Made by a program: the position numbers and the translations under genes | DNA from: Gemmiger gallinarum | GTDB lineage: Bacteria; Bacillota; Clostridia; Oscillospirales; Ruminococcaceae | Direction: 5' to 3' | NCBI RefSeq assembly: GCF_014982805.1 | Contig: NZ_JADCKC010000001.1 | Location: 682,001 to 746,000, forward strand | DNA: 64,000 bases | Notes under the pieces: generated by a model | What the model was told of the DNA's origin: nothing | What the model saw: the letters and a program-made list of their open reading frames with translations, nothing else | Databases searched by the model: none | Part shown: piece after piece, positions 50,735-60,647 of the stretch | Layout: every line of letters starts with the position of its first letter | Numbering within the stretch: position 1 is the stretch's first letter

Positions 50735-51934
50735 ATGCCCTACGATTTCACCACCATGCTGGACCGGGAAGGTCAGGATGCCATCGCCGTGGAAAAGATC
50801 CCCATTCCCGGCGCACAGATCGATGCAGGGTTTTCCCGCATCCCCATGTGGGTGGCCGATATGAACTTTGCCACCGTGCCCTCCATCACCCAGGCCATCG
50901 TCCACCGGGCACAGCATCCGGCTTTCGGGTACTTCTCCCCCACCGAGGAATACTACAACGCCATCATCCGCTGGCAGGCACAGCGCAACGGCGTACAGGG
51001 CCTTGAAAAGGAACACATCGGCTACGAGAACGGCGTCCTGGGCGGCGTGGTTTCGGCCCTGCGGGTGCTGTGTTCCGCCGGGGACAATGTGCTGGTGCAC
51101 TCCCCCACCTACATCGGCTTTACCCATGCCCTGGAAAACAACGGCTACCACATTGTAACCAGTCCCCTCTATCGGGACCAGGACGGTGTATGGCGCATGG
51201 ACTATGAGGACATGGAGCGCAAACTGCAGGAGAATCACATTCATGCCGCCATCTTCTGCTCTCCCCACAATCCCTGCGGCCGTGTCTGGACCCGGGAAGA
51301 GCTGGAAAAGGCCATGGACATTTACCGCCGCAACGACGTTTTTGTCATCTCGGACGAGATCTGGTCCGACCTGACCCTGCCGGGATACCGGCACATCCCC
51401 ACCCAGTCGGTGAGTGAGGACGCCCGCAGCCGTACCATTGCAATGTATGCGCCTTCCAAGACCTTTAACCTTGCAGGGCTGGTGGGCAGCTATCACATCG
51501 TCTATAACAGGTTCCTCCGCGACCGGATGGACAAGGAGTCCTCCCTCTCCCACTACGATTCCATGAACGTGCTGTGGATGCATGCCCTCATGGGCGCCTA
51601 CACCCCCGAGGGTGCCTGCTGGCTGGACGAGCTGCGGCAGGTGCTGGGCGAAAACGTCCGCTATGCCTGCGACTACATCGCCGGCCATTTTGACGGCGTG
51701 ACTCTGGCCCGGCCGGAGGGCACCTACATGCTCTTCCTGGATTGCAGCCGCTGGTGTGCCGAACACGGCAAAACGCTGGACGAGCTGCTGCGCGCCGGTG
51801 TGCGGGTGGGCGTCATCTGGCAGGATGGCCGGCCTTTCCACGGGCAATGGGCCATCCGCATGAACCTGGCTGTTCCCACCGCCGTGGTCAGGGAGGCTTT
51901 TGACCGGCTGGACAAGTACGTCTTCAACGCCTGA
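50735..51934 (+). CDS. MalY/PatB-type pyridoxal-phosphate aminotransferase or cystathionine beta-lyase
   Basis: 399 residues from ATG 50735 (AAAGGA upstream). Fold type I landmarks: VADMNFATVPSI near 42-53, HNPCGRVW, SDEIWSDL, and the PLP Lys242 in APSKTFNLAGL. These fit the PatB/MalY branch, whose members cleave cystathionine (beta C-S lyase) rather than transaminate. The substrate cannot be fixed from sequence. It is a single gene with promoter and terminator of its own. Confidence 0.9.
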   Translation: MPYDFTTMLDREGQDAIAVEKIPIPGAQIDAGFSRIPMWVADMNFATVPSITQAIVHRAQHPAFGYFSPTEEYYNAIIRWQAQRNGVQGLEKEHIGYENGVLGGVVSALRVLCSAGDNVLVHSPTYIGFTHALENNGYHIVTSPLYRDQDGVWRMDYEDMERKLQENHIHAAIFCSPHNPCGRVWTREELEKAMDIYRRNDVFVISDEIWSDLTLPGYRHIPTQSVSEDARSRTIAMYAPSKTFNLAGLVGSYHIVYNRFLRDRMDKESSLSHYDSMNVLWMHALMGAYTPEGACWLDELRQVLGENVRYACDYIAGHFDGVTLARPEGTYMLFLDCSRWCAEHGKTLDELLRAGVRVGVIWQDGRPFHGQWAIRMNLAVPTAVVREAFDRLDKYVFNA

Positions 51935-51958
51935 TTGCATTTTCATCTGATACAGGGA

Positions 51959-51998
51959 TGCCCCGGCAGAGTGTGCGCACGCTGCCGGGGCATTTTGC
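51959..51998 (+). terminator. terminator of the MalY/PatB-type gene
   Basis: A perfect 11-bp stem (51959-51969 with 51982-51992) is followed by TTTTGCGTTT, 24 bases after the stop. Confidence 0.85.
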
Positions 51999-52141
51999 GT
52001 TTGCGGGAGAGGCACGGCTGTTTCCGCATACCGTCCGGCAGCAGACCGGCTTGCCTCTGTATGCCGCAGGAATGTTTGACCTTCCCGCCCCGGCGGGGCA
52101 GACGGATTTCCTGCTGGTCCCTGCCAATTTGTCCCCGCATG

Positions 52142-52178
52142 CAAAAACACCGCGGAAGGCAGCTGTCCTCCGCGGTGT
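52142..52178 (-). terminator. terminator of pfkA
   Basis: On the minus strand a perfect 10-bp stem (52169-52178 with 52147-52156) is followed by TTTTTGC, about 30 bases after the pfkA stop. Confidence 0.88.
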
Positions 52179-52207
52179 CTGTAGGATACGATAGGATCTG
52201 AATGGAA

Positions 52208-53182
52208 TCAGATGGAGATGGAGTTGGCCACTTCCAGCATATCCATGTCGATTGTCTTGTGCATGGACAGGGCGACGTTGACGTCGTAGTCGACGATCTT
52301 GTCACCGGACATGGCAACCACGCGGTTGTAGATGCCCTTATCCAGCAGGTCGATGGCGTGATAGCCCATCAGAGAGGCGTTGACACGGTCGCGGACCGTG
52401 GGAGAACCGCCGCGCTGGATATGGCCCAGAACGGTAGCACGGGAATCGACACCGGTGGTGGCCTGAATCTGGTTGGCCAGTTCCTGAGCGCTGATGACGC
52501 CCTCGGAGACGATGATGATAAAGTGCTTCTTGCCGGTGACCTGAGTCTGACGCATCCGGGCCAGAATGTCCCGCTCGAAGTCGAAGGGACGCTCAGGCAG
52601 CAGGACGGCCAGTGCGCCGGTGGCAATGCCCACGTTGAGGGCGATATAGCCGGCATGATGGCCCATGACCTCGACGACGCTGCAGCGGTCGTGGCTCTGG
52701 GTGGTGTCGCGCAGCTTGTCGATGGCCTCCACTGCCGTGTTCATGGCAGTGTCGTAGCCGATGGTGTACTCGCTGCAGGCGATATCGTTATCGATGGTGC
52801 CGGGGATGCCGATGCAGGGAATGCCCTGGTTGGCCAGTGCGCGGGCGCCCATGAAGGAACCGTCGCCGCCGATGACCACCAGTGCGTCGATGCCCAGCTC
52901 CTTGCAGCGGGCAAGGGCCTTGCTCTGACCGGCCTGGGTCTTGAATTCGAGGCAACGGGCAGTGTACAGGATGGTGCCGCCGCGATGGATGATCTCAGAA
53001 ACGCTGCGGACGTTCATCTCGTAGCACTCGCCGTTGATGAGGCCGTTGTAACCGCGCTGAATACCCATCATGCGGTAACCTTTGGTAATGCCGGTACGCA
53101 CAATCGCGCGGACCGCCGCGTTCATGCCGGGAGCGTCACCGCCGCTGGTCAGAACGCCAATCGTTTTAATTTCCTTTGCCAT
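52208..53182 (-). CDS. pfkA: ATP-dependent 6-phosphofructokinase
   Basis: 324 residues. GVLTSGGDAPGMNAAVRA at 9-26 is the ATP site, GGDGSFMGA near 108 binds phosphates, and GTIDNDIA near 130 holds the catalytic Asp. The Gly in the GGDGS motif points to ATP rather than pyrophosphate as donor. It commits fructose-6-phosphate to glycolysis and is normally allosteric. It is transcribed from its own promoter just below dnaE. Confidence 0.97.
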   Translation of the reverse strand: MAKEIKTIGVLTSGGDAPGMNAAVRAIVRTGITKGYRMMGIQRGYNGLINGECYEMNVRSVSEIIHRGGTILYTARCLEFKTQAGQSKALARCKELGIDALVVIGGDGSFMGARALANQGIPCIGIPGTIDNDIACSEYTIGYDTAMNTAVEAIDKLRDTTQSHDRCSVVEVMGHHAGYIALNVGIATGALAVLLPERPFDFERDILARMRQTQVTGKKHFIIIVSEGVISAQELANQIQATTGVDSRATVLGHIQRGGSPTVRDRVNASLMGYHAIDLLDKGIYNRVVAMSGDKIVDYDVNVALSMHKTIDMDMLEVANSISI

Positions 53183-53234
53183 AAGAGTTGCCCCTCCATT
53201 TCAGGAAACAATAAATCAAATTTTTCACAACCTC

Positions 53235-53240
53235 ATTATA
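53235..53240 (-). promoter_or_regulatory. extended -10 promoter of pfkA
   Basis: On the minus strand CTGTGGTATAAT carries a TGn-extended perfect -10, 53 bases before the pfkA start. No clear -35 is visible at 16-18 bases. Confidence 0.6.
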
Positions 53241-53290
53241 CCACAGCACAGCAAAACAGATTATGGACGATTCTTGCAAAACTCATGGAT

Positions 53291-56200
53291 TTATTTTGCA
53301 GTCTGCTCTTTTACGTGGTCTTTTCCCAGAATCCGCTCCAGTTCTGCTCGCAGATAGGGGTGGTCCAGGGCCCACATACTCTGAGGTGCACGCATCCGCT
53401 GGCCGGTATCCTCAAATTTGAAGTACACCGGCGTTGGGCCGTCAAAAATATTGCGCAGCAGGTTCTCGATGGCGTGCATTTCCCTGCTCTGCATGGACGG
53501 CACCAGCAGCCAGAGGCTCGTCACCTTTTTGGGTACCTGTCTTGCCTGCCCCTGGGCGGCGGCACGGTTTTCCCCAAACGTATGGCCGGGGTCGTAGCCG
53601 TCGATGGGGCGTACCCCCTCCACCAGCAGGCGGGTGCCCTCCTCCTCCTTGTAGGACACACGGCCGCTGGTCACAATGACCGCGTTCTCCTGCAGGTAGG
53701 CCCGGCACTCGGCAAACACCTTGGGGAAAACCAGCATCTCCATGGTGCCGGTCAGGTCCTCGATGGTGGTGAAGGCCATCAATGTGTTGGACCGGGTGGT
53801 CATCACCTTGTTCTTGACCACCGTGCACAGGATGGTCACGTGCTGGTTGTCGAAGTTCTTGGCTTCCTCTCCGGTGAGCTGGGCTACCGTGCAGGTGGAG
53901 ATCTTGCCGATCTGCTCCCGGTAGGCGTCCAGCGGGTGGCCGGACAGGTAGAGGCCGGAGACCTCCTTCTCCATCTGGAGCAGCTCGGCGGTGGAATACT
54001 CCGCCATGGGCGGGACCTTGTAGTCGTTGTTCTGGGGGGCACTCGCCTCCCCTGCCATAACGCTGAACAGGTCCATCTGGCCTTCCAGATTGTGCCGCTG
54101 CTCGTTCTCGATGCTCTTGAGGATGGGCTCCACACTCTCCAGCATGCCCCGCCGGGAGGGTTCCAATCCGTCGAAGGCACCGGCGCGGATCATGCTCTCC
54201 ACCGCCCGGCGGTTGAGTTCGTTGCCGTACAGCCGCTTGCAGAAGTCGTACAGTCCCCGGAAGGGCCGCTCCTCCCGCTTGGCCACCACCGCATCAATGA
54301 GGTTGCGGCCCACGTTCTTCACTGCATTGAGGCCGAAGCGGATGGCATTGCCGTCCACCGTGAACCCGCCGCGGGAGACGTTGATGTCCGGCGGCAGCAC
54401 CTTGATGCCCAGGCGCTGGCACTCGGTGGAGTACTCGATGACCTTGGAGGTGTTGTCCAGCACGCTGGTCAGCAGCGCCGCCATGAACTCCTTGGGATAA
54501 TGACACTTGAGATAGGCGGTCTGGAAGGCCACATAGGCATAGCAGGCCGCATGGGATTTGTTGAAGGCATAGGAGGCAAAGCTGCTCATGTCGTCGTAGA
54601 TCTCGTTAGCAGCCTGCTCCGAGATGCCGTTGTTGACACAGCCGGGGCACTCGTGGCCGGGGTCGGTGCAGCCGTGGACAAAGTGGTCCCGCTCCGCCTC
54701 CATGACCTTGTGCTTCTTCTTGCTCATGGCACGGCGGACGTTATCTGCCTGACCGTAGCTGAAGCCCGCCAGCTCCCGGCAGATCTGCATGACCTGCTCC
54801 TGATAGACGATGCACCCGTTGGTCACGTCCAGGATATGGGCCAGCTGGGGCGTCTTGTAGCTGATCTTGTCCGGCTCCCTGCGGTTGCGCAGGTAGGTGG
54901 GGATGGAATCCATGGGGCCGGGACGGTAGAGGGAGATGAGAGCGATGACATCTTCCAGGTTGCGGGGGCGCAGGCCCATGAGGACCTGCCGCATGCCGGT
55001 GGATTCCAGCTGGAATACGCCCTCGGTCTCGCCGTTGGTGAGCATGGCGTAGGTGGCCGGGTCGTCGTAGTCGATTTTAGATACCGCAAAGTCGGGGGTA
55101 TGCCGCTGCACCGCCACTTCGGTGTCGTGGATGACCGTGAGGGTGCGCAGACCCAGAAAGTCCATCTTGAGCAGGCCCAGGCGCTCGATCTCAGTCATGT
55201 TGAACTGAGTGACGGGCAGGCCGTCGTTGGTAGCCAGAGGCACATACTCGGTGGCGGCGTCCCGGGTGATGACAACGCCCGCCGCGTGGGTGGAGGCGTG
55301 CCGGGGCATGCCCTCCACGGCGATGGCAGTGTCGATGAGCTCGTGGATCTTCTCGTCGGTGTCGTAGAGGGTTTTCAGGTCGGGGGAGACTTCCAGAGCG
55401 TGGTGGAGGGTCATCTTGAGCTCCATGGGGATGAGCTTGGCCACCTTGTCCACGTCCTGATAGGGCAGGCCCATGACGCGGCCCACATCGCGCACCGCAT
55501 TGCGGGCCGCCATGGTGCCGAAGGTCACAATCTGGGCCACATGGTCCCGGCCGTACTTCTCGTTGACGTAGTCGATGACTTCCTGGCGGCGCTCGTAACA
55601 GAAGTCCACGTCAAAGTCGGGCATGGAGACGCGCTCAGGGTTCAGGAAGCGCTCGAAAATCAGGTTGTAGCGGATGGGGTCGATGTCGGTGATGCCCACG
55701 CAGTAGGCCGCCAGACTGCCTGCACCGGAGCCGCGTCCCGGGCCTACCGGAATGCCCCTGCTCTTGGCGTAATTGATGAAGTCAAAGACGATGAGATAGT
55801 AGTTGGTATAGCCCATCGTCTTGATGACGTTGATCTCGTATTCCAGGCGTTCCCGCAGCTCGTCGGTGACCTTGCCGGGATAGCGGCGTTCCAGGCCCTC
55901 CCGGCAGAGCTTCTCGAAATAGTCCTGGTTTTCCATGCCGTCGGGGGCTTTGAAGTAGGGCAGCTTGGTCTGGCCGAACTCAAAGTGGAAGTTGCACATC
56001 TCGGCGATGCGGTTGGTGTTCTCGCAGGCATCGGGGGCCATGGAGAAGAGATCATACATCTCGTCGGTGCTCTTGAGGTAGAATTCGTCGGTCTGGAACT
56101 CCATCCGGTCGATGTCGGCAATGGTCTTACCGGTCTGGATGCAGAGCAGGATACTCTGCATCTTGGCATCCTCTTTCCGGATATAGTGGGCATCGTTGGT

Positions 56201-56818
56201 GGCCACCAGAGGAATGCCGGTTTCCCGCGCCAGCCGGATGAGCTGGGGCAGGACCACCCGGTCCTCCTCCAGGCCGTGGTCCTGCAGCTCGATATAATAG
56301 TTGCCCTGACCGAACAGCTCGTTATAGTACAGCGCCGTCTTTTTGGCACGCTGGTAGTCCCCTGCCAGGATGGCCTGGGGGATCTCTCCCGCCAGACAGG
56401 CGGACAGGCAGACAAGACCCTCGTGGTACTGTTCCAGCAGCTGCTTGTCGATGCGGGGCTTGGAGTAAAAGCCTTCCAGAAAGCCCGCCGATACCATCTT
56501 GATGAGGTTTTTGTAGCCGGTATCGTCCTTGCACAGCAGGATCAGATGGTTGTTGCCGTCCACCCGGTTGACCTTGTCAAAGCGGGTGCGGGTGGCTACA
56601 TAGACCTCGCAGCCGATGATGGGCTTGATGCCCGCCGCCACCGCAGCATCGTAAAACTGCACGCAGCCGTACATGACGCCGTGGTCGGTGATGGCGATGG
56701 CCGTCTGCCCCATTTCCTTGAGGCGGTCGAACATCCTGTCGATGCGGCAGGCGCCGTCCAGCAGGCTGTACTCGGTATGCACATGAAGATGGGTAAATTG
56801 TCGTTTTTCTTCCGTCAT
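53291..56818 (-). CDS. dnaE: DNA polymerase III alpha subunit (DnaE type)
   Basis: 1175 residues. The N-terminal PHP domain starts HLHVHTEYSLLDGACRI at 10-26. The polymerase core has GPGRGSGAGSLAAYC and the catalytic acids in PDFDVDFCYERR near 400-411, followed by the fingers (TFGTMAARNAVRDVGRVMG). A helix-hairpin-helix and OB-fold region closes the protein (NQHVTILCTVVKNK). It is the replicative-type DnaE without an exonuclease domain, thus distinct from PolC. It is last in the hprK operon, coupled to whiA by a 4-base overlap. Confidence 0.97.
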   Translation of the reverse strand: MTEEKRQFTHLHVHTEYSLLDGACRIDRMFDRLKEMGQTAIAITDHGVMYGCVQFYDAAVAAGIKPIIGCEVYVATRTRFDKVNRVDGNNHLILLCKDDTGYKNLIKMVSAGFLEGFYSKPRIDKQLLEQYHEGLVCLSACLAGEIPQAILAGDYQRAKKTALYYNELFGQGNYYIELQDHGLEEDRVVLPQLIRLARETGIPLVATNDAHYIRKEDAKMQSILLCIQTGKTIADIDRMEFQTDEFYLKSTDEMYDLFSMAPDACENTNRIAEMCNFHFEFGQTKLPYFKAPDGMENQDYFEKLCREGLERRYPGKVTDELRERLEYEINVIKTMGYTNYYLIVFDFINYAKSRGIPVGPGRGSGAGSLAAYCVGITDIDPIRYNLIFERFLNPERVSMPDFDVDFCYERRQEVIDYVNEKYGRDHVAQIVTFGTMAARNAVRDVGRVMGLPYQDVDKVAKLIPMELKMTLHHALEVSPDLKTLYDTDEKIHELIDTAIAVEGMPRHASTHAAGVVITRDAATEYVPLATNDGLPVTQFNMTEIERLGLLKMDFLGLRTLTVIHDTEVAVQRHTPDFAVSKIDYDDPATYAMLTNGETEGVFQLESTGMRQVLMGLRPRNLEDVIALISLYRPGPMDSIPTYLRNRREPDKISYKTPQLAHILDVTNGCIVYQEQVMQICRELAGFSYGQADNVRRAMSKKKHKVMEAERDHFVHGCTDPGHECPGCVNNGISEQAANEIYDDMSSFASYAFNKSHAACYAYVAFQTAYLKCHYPKEFMAALLTSVLDNTSKVIEYSTECQRLGIKVLPPDINVSRGGFTVDGNAIRFGLNAVKNVGRNLIDAVVAKREERPFRGLYDFCKRLYGNELNRRAVESMIRAGAFDGLEPSRRGMLESVEPILKSIENEQRHNLEGQMDLFSVMAGEASAPQNNDYKVPPMAEYSTAELLQMEKEVSGLYLSGHPLDAYREQIGKISTCTVAQLTGEEAKNFDNQHVTILCTVVKNKVMTTRSNTLMAFTTIEDLTGTMEMLVFPKVFAECRAYLQENAVIVTSGRVSYKEEEGTRLLVEGVRPIDGYDPGHTFGENRAAAQGQARQVPKKVTSLWLLVPSMQSREMHAIENLLRNIFDGPTPVYFKFEDTGQRMRAPQSMWALDHPYLRAELERILGKDHVKEQTAK

Positions 56819-57759
56819 TGGTTAACCTTTTCCGCTGGCCGTGGGGCGGTCTTGCCTGCGGCCTCAAGGCGGCGGGCCGCCTCCTGGATGCGTTTGAAGC
56901 GATGGGAAAGCCCCGCCTTGCTCACCGGAGGATCAAACTTTTCGGCAAGGCGGGCCAGAGTCAGGTCGGGGTATTCCATGCGCAGGCGGGCAGTCTCCCG
57001 CAGCTGTTCGGGCAGTGTTTCCAGAGCACCGGCCTCCTGCAGGGTACGGATGGCCATCTGCACCTGCACCGCTGCCTGGACGCTCTTGCCCAGGTTGGCC
57101 GTCTCGCAGTTGGAAAGGCGGTTGGTGCGGTTGCGCATGTCGTTGTACATCCGCTGCTCCATGACCCGCATGGCCGCGCCCCCTGCCCCCATAAAGGTCA
57201 GCAGGTCCTCGATCTGGTCGCTGGCCTTGATGTATACCACATTGGCCCCCTTGCGCAGCGTGCGGTGGGGGCGGAAATCGTGCTCCGACAGAATGGCCTC
57301 CAGCTGGCGGGACACATGGTACCGGGTGGAGAGGAATTCCAGGGTATAGCCCTTTTCCGGGTCAGTGGCAGTGCCGCAGCACAGAAAGGCCGTGGACAGA
57401 AAATGGGACACGCAGTCCCGGCAGACAAAGCATTCGGGACGGATGCGCAGGGCAGTTTCCCGGCCGGTATGGCCGAAGAGTTCCAGCATTTTGCGGACCT
57501 CCTCCGGGTCCTTGACCGAGAACTCGTACACAGTGCCGGAGGACCGCTCCTTGGGCAAAACCGTGCCCTGAATGCCGCAGCGCTCGTACAGCTTGCGGGC
57601 CAGGTTGGCAATGCCCTCATGCTCGGTCTGAAGCACCACGCCGCGGTCGTCGAAATATTTGCCGAAGCAGGCCACCGCATAGGCCGCTGCCTGGGTACAG
57701 CAGGGCCGCTGGATCTTGCGGCGGAGGATCTCGTTTTTCACATCCTGAGAAAAGCTCAA
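56815..57759 (-). CDS. whiA: DNA-binding protein WhiA
   Basis: 314 residues from TTG 57759, which has AGGAGGG 9 bases upstream and gives the canonical start MSFSQDVKNEI. The N-terminal half is a LAGLIDADG-type homing-endonuclease fold without its nuclease acids, preceded by a Cys-rich patch (CFVCRDC). The C-terminal helix-turn-helix contains YPDLTLARLAEKFDPPVSKA. WhiA affects division and chromosome segregation in Firmicutes and sporulation in actinomycetes. It follows rapZ, the conserved rapZ-(yvcK)-whiA order, but yvcK/glmR is missing here. Confidence 0.94.
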   Translation of the reverse strand: MSFSQDVKNEILRRKIQRPCCTQAAAYAVACFGKYFDDRGVVLQTEHEGIANLARKLYERCGIQGTVLPKERSSGTVYEFSVKDPEEVRKMLELFGHTGRETALRIRPECFVCRDCVSHFLSTAFLCCGTATDPEKGYTLEFLSTRYHVSRQLEAILSEHDFRPHRTLRKGANVVYIKASDQIEDLLTFMGAGGAAMRVMEQRMYNDMRNRTNRLSNCETANLGKSVQAAVQVQMAIRTLQEAGALETLPEQLRETARLRMEYPDLTLARLAEKFDPPVSKAGLSHRFKRIQEAARRLEAAGKTAPRPAEKVNQ

Positions 57760-57808
57760 ACGGGGGTTCCCTCCTGTCTGGTATCTGGTAATGGCCGCCG
57801 TGTCCCGG

Positions 57809-58672
57809 TCAGACATTGCGCCGCGCGTCGCGGTGCTGTACCGACGGGGCATAGCCCAGCTTCTGGCAGTACTCGCCGAGCAGGCGTGCGAAAGTGATGG
57901 AGCGATGCTTGCCGCCGGTACAGCCGACGGCGATGACCAACTGGCTCTTACCCTCCTTGACATAGAGGGGCAGAGCATATTCCAGCAGGCTTTGGAGCCT
58001 GCGGAGAAATTCCTGGGATTCGGGAGCCTGCATGACATAATCCACCACCGGCTGGTCCAGGCCCGTAAGATTCTTGAGCTCGGGCACATAGAAGGGGTTG
58101 GGCAGGCAGCGCACATCAAAGACGATGTCCGCCTCCTGGGGCAGCCCGTACTTGAAGCCGAAGGACATGATGGTCAGAGCCATGGCGCTCTGGCCCCGGT
58201 TGAGAAAGAGGCTGCAGATGCGCTCCCGGTTCTGGGCGGCGGAGAGCAGCGAGGTATCGATAACATACCTGGCCCGCTCCCGCAAAGGCTGCAGCACTTC
58301 CCTTTCCCGAGCGATGGCGTCCTGAATGGTCAGCCCCGCACTGAGGGAAAAAGGATGCTGACGGCGTGTTTCCTTGTAGCGGCGGCGGATGACGGCATCG
58401 GCGGCATCGAGAAACAGGATCTCGTATTCCACTTTTTTCTCATCCAGAGCCGCAAGAGCGGCATCCACATCCTGCACGGTGCGCAGGCCGCGGACATCCA
58501 GCACCACCGCCACCCGGTTGAGCTGGTTCTCGCCCTGCTGGGCAAAGTCAATGAGACGGGATACCAGCCCCGCCGGGAGGTTATCGATGCAGAAAAAGCC
58601 GATATCCTCCAAAGCGTTCACCGCCATGGATTTACCCGCACCGGACAGGCCCGTTACAATCAAAAGTTTCAT
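57809..58672 (-). CDS. rapZ: RNase adapter / nucleotide-binding protein RapZ (YvcJ)
   Basis: 287 residues from ATG 58672, preceded by CGGAG at 9 bases. The Walker A GLSGAGKS is at 8-15. The C-terminal domain has FDVRCLPNPFY and VAVGCTGGKHRS-type AVGCTGGKHRSITFA, which binds GlcN6P-related ligands in E. coli. In enteric bacteria it steers RNase E to GlmZ; in Firmicutes YvcJ is a GTPase with a role in competence and wall metabolism. murB sits just upstream, linking it to cell-wall supply. Confidence 0.94.
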   Translation of the reverse strand: MKLLIVTGLSGAGKSMAVNALEDIGFFCIDNLPAGLVSRLIDFAQQGENQLNRVAVVLDVRGLRTVQDVDAALAALDEKKVEYEILFLDAADAVIRRRYKETRRQHPFSLSAGLTIQDAIAREREVLQPLRERARYVIDTSLLSAAQNRERICSLFLNRGQSAMALTIMSFGFKYGLPQEADIVFDVRCLPNPFYVPELKNLTGLDQPVVDYVMQAPESQEFLRRLQSLLEYALPLYVKEGKSQLVIAVGCTGGKHRSITFARLLGEYCQKLGYAPSVQHRDARRNV

Positions 58673-58730
58673 TGCTGATTTCTCCGCCTTATGTGTTTTG
58701 CCGGGCACAGGGCGGGATGCGCCGTCCGTC

Positions 58731-59636
58731 TCAGCGGACGACGCGGATCTCCCGCGAAAGCCGGTACCCGGTCTTTTCCTCCACAATTTTTTGTATCTCA
58801 TCGGTCAGCCGGATGACATCGGCACAGGTAGCGCCGCCGGTGTTGACCACAAAGCCGCAATGCTTGGTGCTGACCGCAGCCCCGCCCACGGCAAAGCCCC
58901 GCAGGCCGCACTGTTCGATGAGCTGGCCTGCAAAAGCCCCCTCGGGACGCTTGAAAGTACTGCCCGCGGAGGGCAGTTCCAGCGGCTGCTTTTCCCGGCG
59001 GCGGGCCATGAGTTCCTGCATGCGTGCCTCGATAGCCTGGGGGGCGCCGGGCTGCAGCTGGAATACTGCCTCCAGAATGCTGCCGCCGTCGGTCTCGAAC
59101 CGACTGGTGCGGTAGCCCAGGGCCAGCTCCTCCACCGGCAGGGTTTCCAGGCGCAGGTCTTTGTCCAGGAAAGTCACCCGGCTGAGCACCTGTTTCAGTT
59201 CTCCGCCGTAGGCGCCGGCGTTCATATACACCGCGCCGCCCACTGTGCCGGGGATTCCGTAGGCGAACTCCAGGCCTGTCAGGCCTGCCTTTTGCGCCTC
59301 GCGGCAGACCGCCGCCAGAGAGGCCCCCGCCGGTGCGCTGACTGTGGTGCCGGTCACCGTGATGGGTGCCCGGAGGTCCACCGTGCAGATGACCGCGCCG
59401 TCAAAGCCCTCATCGGCAAACAGCGTGTTGGAGCCGTTGCCCAGAAGATAGGTGCGCACCCCGTATTCCCGGCAGAGTTCCAGCGCCCGCAGAAGCTGCG
59501 CCGGTGTTTCAGGCAGGCAGAGCACTGCCGCCGGGCCGCCAATACGGAAGGTTGTGTGCCGGCTGAGGGGCTCCTTTTCCACAAACGGGATCTGCTGCCC
59601 GCGCAAAGCCCCCATCAGGGCTGAGATTTCCGCCAT
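58731..59636 (-). CDS. murB: UDP-N-acetylenolpyruvoylglucosamine reductase
   Basis: 301 residues from ATG 59636 (GGGAGG 6 bases upstream). FAD-binding segments are LLGNGSNTLFADEGF and YGIPGTVGGAVYMNAGAYGG, and the catalytic Ser is in SAGSTFKRPEG. The lack of the extra Tyr-loop makes it the short type II enzyme usual in Gram-positives. It reduces the enolpyruvyl group to give UDP-MurNAc. It lies between glcK and rapZ. Confidence 0.96.
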   Translation of the reverse strand: MAEISALMGALRGQQIPFVEKEPLSRHTTFRIGGPAAVLCLPETPAQLLRALELCREYGVRTYLLGNGSNTLFADEGFDGAVICTVDLRAPITVTGTTVSAPAGASLAAVCREAQKAGLTGLEFAYGIPGTVGGAVYMNAGAYGGELKQVLSRVTFLDKDLRLETLPVEELALGYRTSRFETDGGSILEAVFQLQPGAPQAIEARMQELMARRREKQPLELPSAGSTFKRPEGAFAGQLIEQCGLRGFAVGGAAVSTKHCGFVVNTGGATCADVIRLTDEIQKIVEEKTGYRLSREIRVVR

Positions 59637-59690
59637 ACGTTTCCTCCCATGGTCCACAATGCTTGCCGGAAAATCCGTCCGGCACGTTTT

Positions 59691-60647
59691 TCAGATCGAA
59701 TCCGCCAGCGTGGCCGCGCCGATGACGCCTGCGTCGTTGCGCAGCACGCAGGCACGGATCTCGGGGCACTTGCCCGTAGTGATATTATGCGTCTCTTTCT
59801 CCACATAAGCACGAACGGGTCCCAGCAGGACCTCGCCCTGGTTGGACACACCGCCGCCGATGCAGACCACTTCCGGCTCAAAGGTATTGACCACATTGGC
59901 CACGCCGCAGCCCACATAGTCCATCCACTTCTGCAGCACCTGCTTGGCGATCTCATCGCCCTGCTCCGCCGCGTCAAAGGCAGTCTTGGCGTTGACGTGG
60001 TCCAGGTCGCCGGCGATCTTCCACATAATGCTGTCGGGGGCGTCCTTCATGGCCTCCCGGGTATCGTCGCTCAGGGCGCGGGCGGAGGCATAGCGCTCCC
60101 AGCAGCCCTTGCGTCCGCAGTTGCACTGACGGCCGCCCATCACAATGACAGTATGGCCCATCTCGCCCGCGGCAAAGTTGAAGCCGCGCAGAATCTTGCC
60201 GTTCAGGATGATTCCGCTGCCGATGCCGGTGCCCAGCGTGATGATGACCGCGTCACGGTAGCCCTTGGCGCCGCCTGCAATGTACTCGCCGAAAGCTGCG
60301 GCGTTGGCGTCGTTTTCCACATAGACCTTGCAACCCAGCAGCTTTTCCATGTCGGGGCCCAAGTTCCAGTCGTAGTAGTTGAAGTTGGTGTTGTAGCCCA
60401 CAAAGCCGGTGGTGAAGTTGACACTGCCCGGCGTGCCGATGCCCACATAGGAAACCTGCTCAAAGGGAACTTTATTCTCCTTGGCAACGGTGCGGCAGAG
60501 CTTGGCCAGAGCCTCCTCCAGCTCCTTTGCAGGGCGGGGCAGACGGGTGGCCCAGGTGATCTTGCCCACGATCTCATAGTTTTCGTCAACCAGGCCCGCC
60601 GTCATGGTGGTGCCGCCCAGATCGATACCGATGGTATATTTGCTCAT
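59691..60647 (-). CDS. glcK: ROK-family glucokinase
   Basis: 318 residues from ATG 60647, which overlaps the previous stop by one base (TAATG) and has AGGAGG upstream. GIDLGGTTMTAGL at 7-19 is the ATP phosphate loop. The ROK zinc site is CNCGRKGCWE near 166-175, and EMGHTV supplies the zinc His. There is no N-terminal helix-turn-helix, so it is a kinase and not a ROK repressor. It phosphorylates glucose taken up without the PTS and feeds pgi and pfkA. Confidence 0.94.
   Translation of the reverse strand: MSKYTIGIDLGGTTMTAGLVDENYEIVGKITWATRLPRPAKELEEALAKLCRTVAKENKVPFEQVSYVGIGTPGSVNFTTGFVGYNTNFNYYDWNLGPDMEKLLGCKVYVENDANAAAFGEYIAGGAKGYRDAVIITLGTGIGSGIILNGKILRGFNFAAGEMGHTVIVMGGRQCNCGRKGCWERYASARALSDDTREAMKDAPDSIMWKIAGDLDHVNAKTAFDAAEQGDEIAKQVLQKWMDYVGCGVANVVNTFEPEVVCIGGGVSNQGEVLLGPVRAYVEKETHNITTGKCPEIRACVLRNDAGVIGAATLADSI

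Noticed and set aside
52202-57349. A 1715-codon open frame on the plus strand opposite pfkA, dnaE and whiA
   Set aside because: It is low in motif content and lies wholly antisense to three well-supported genes.
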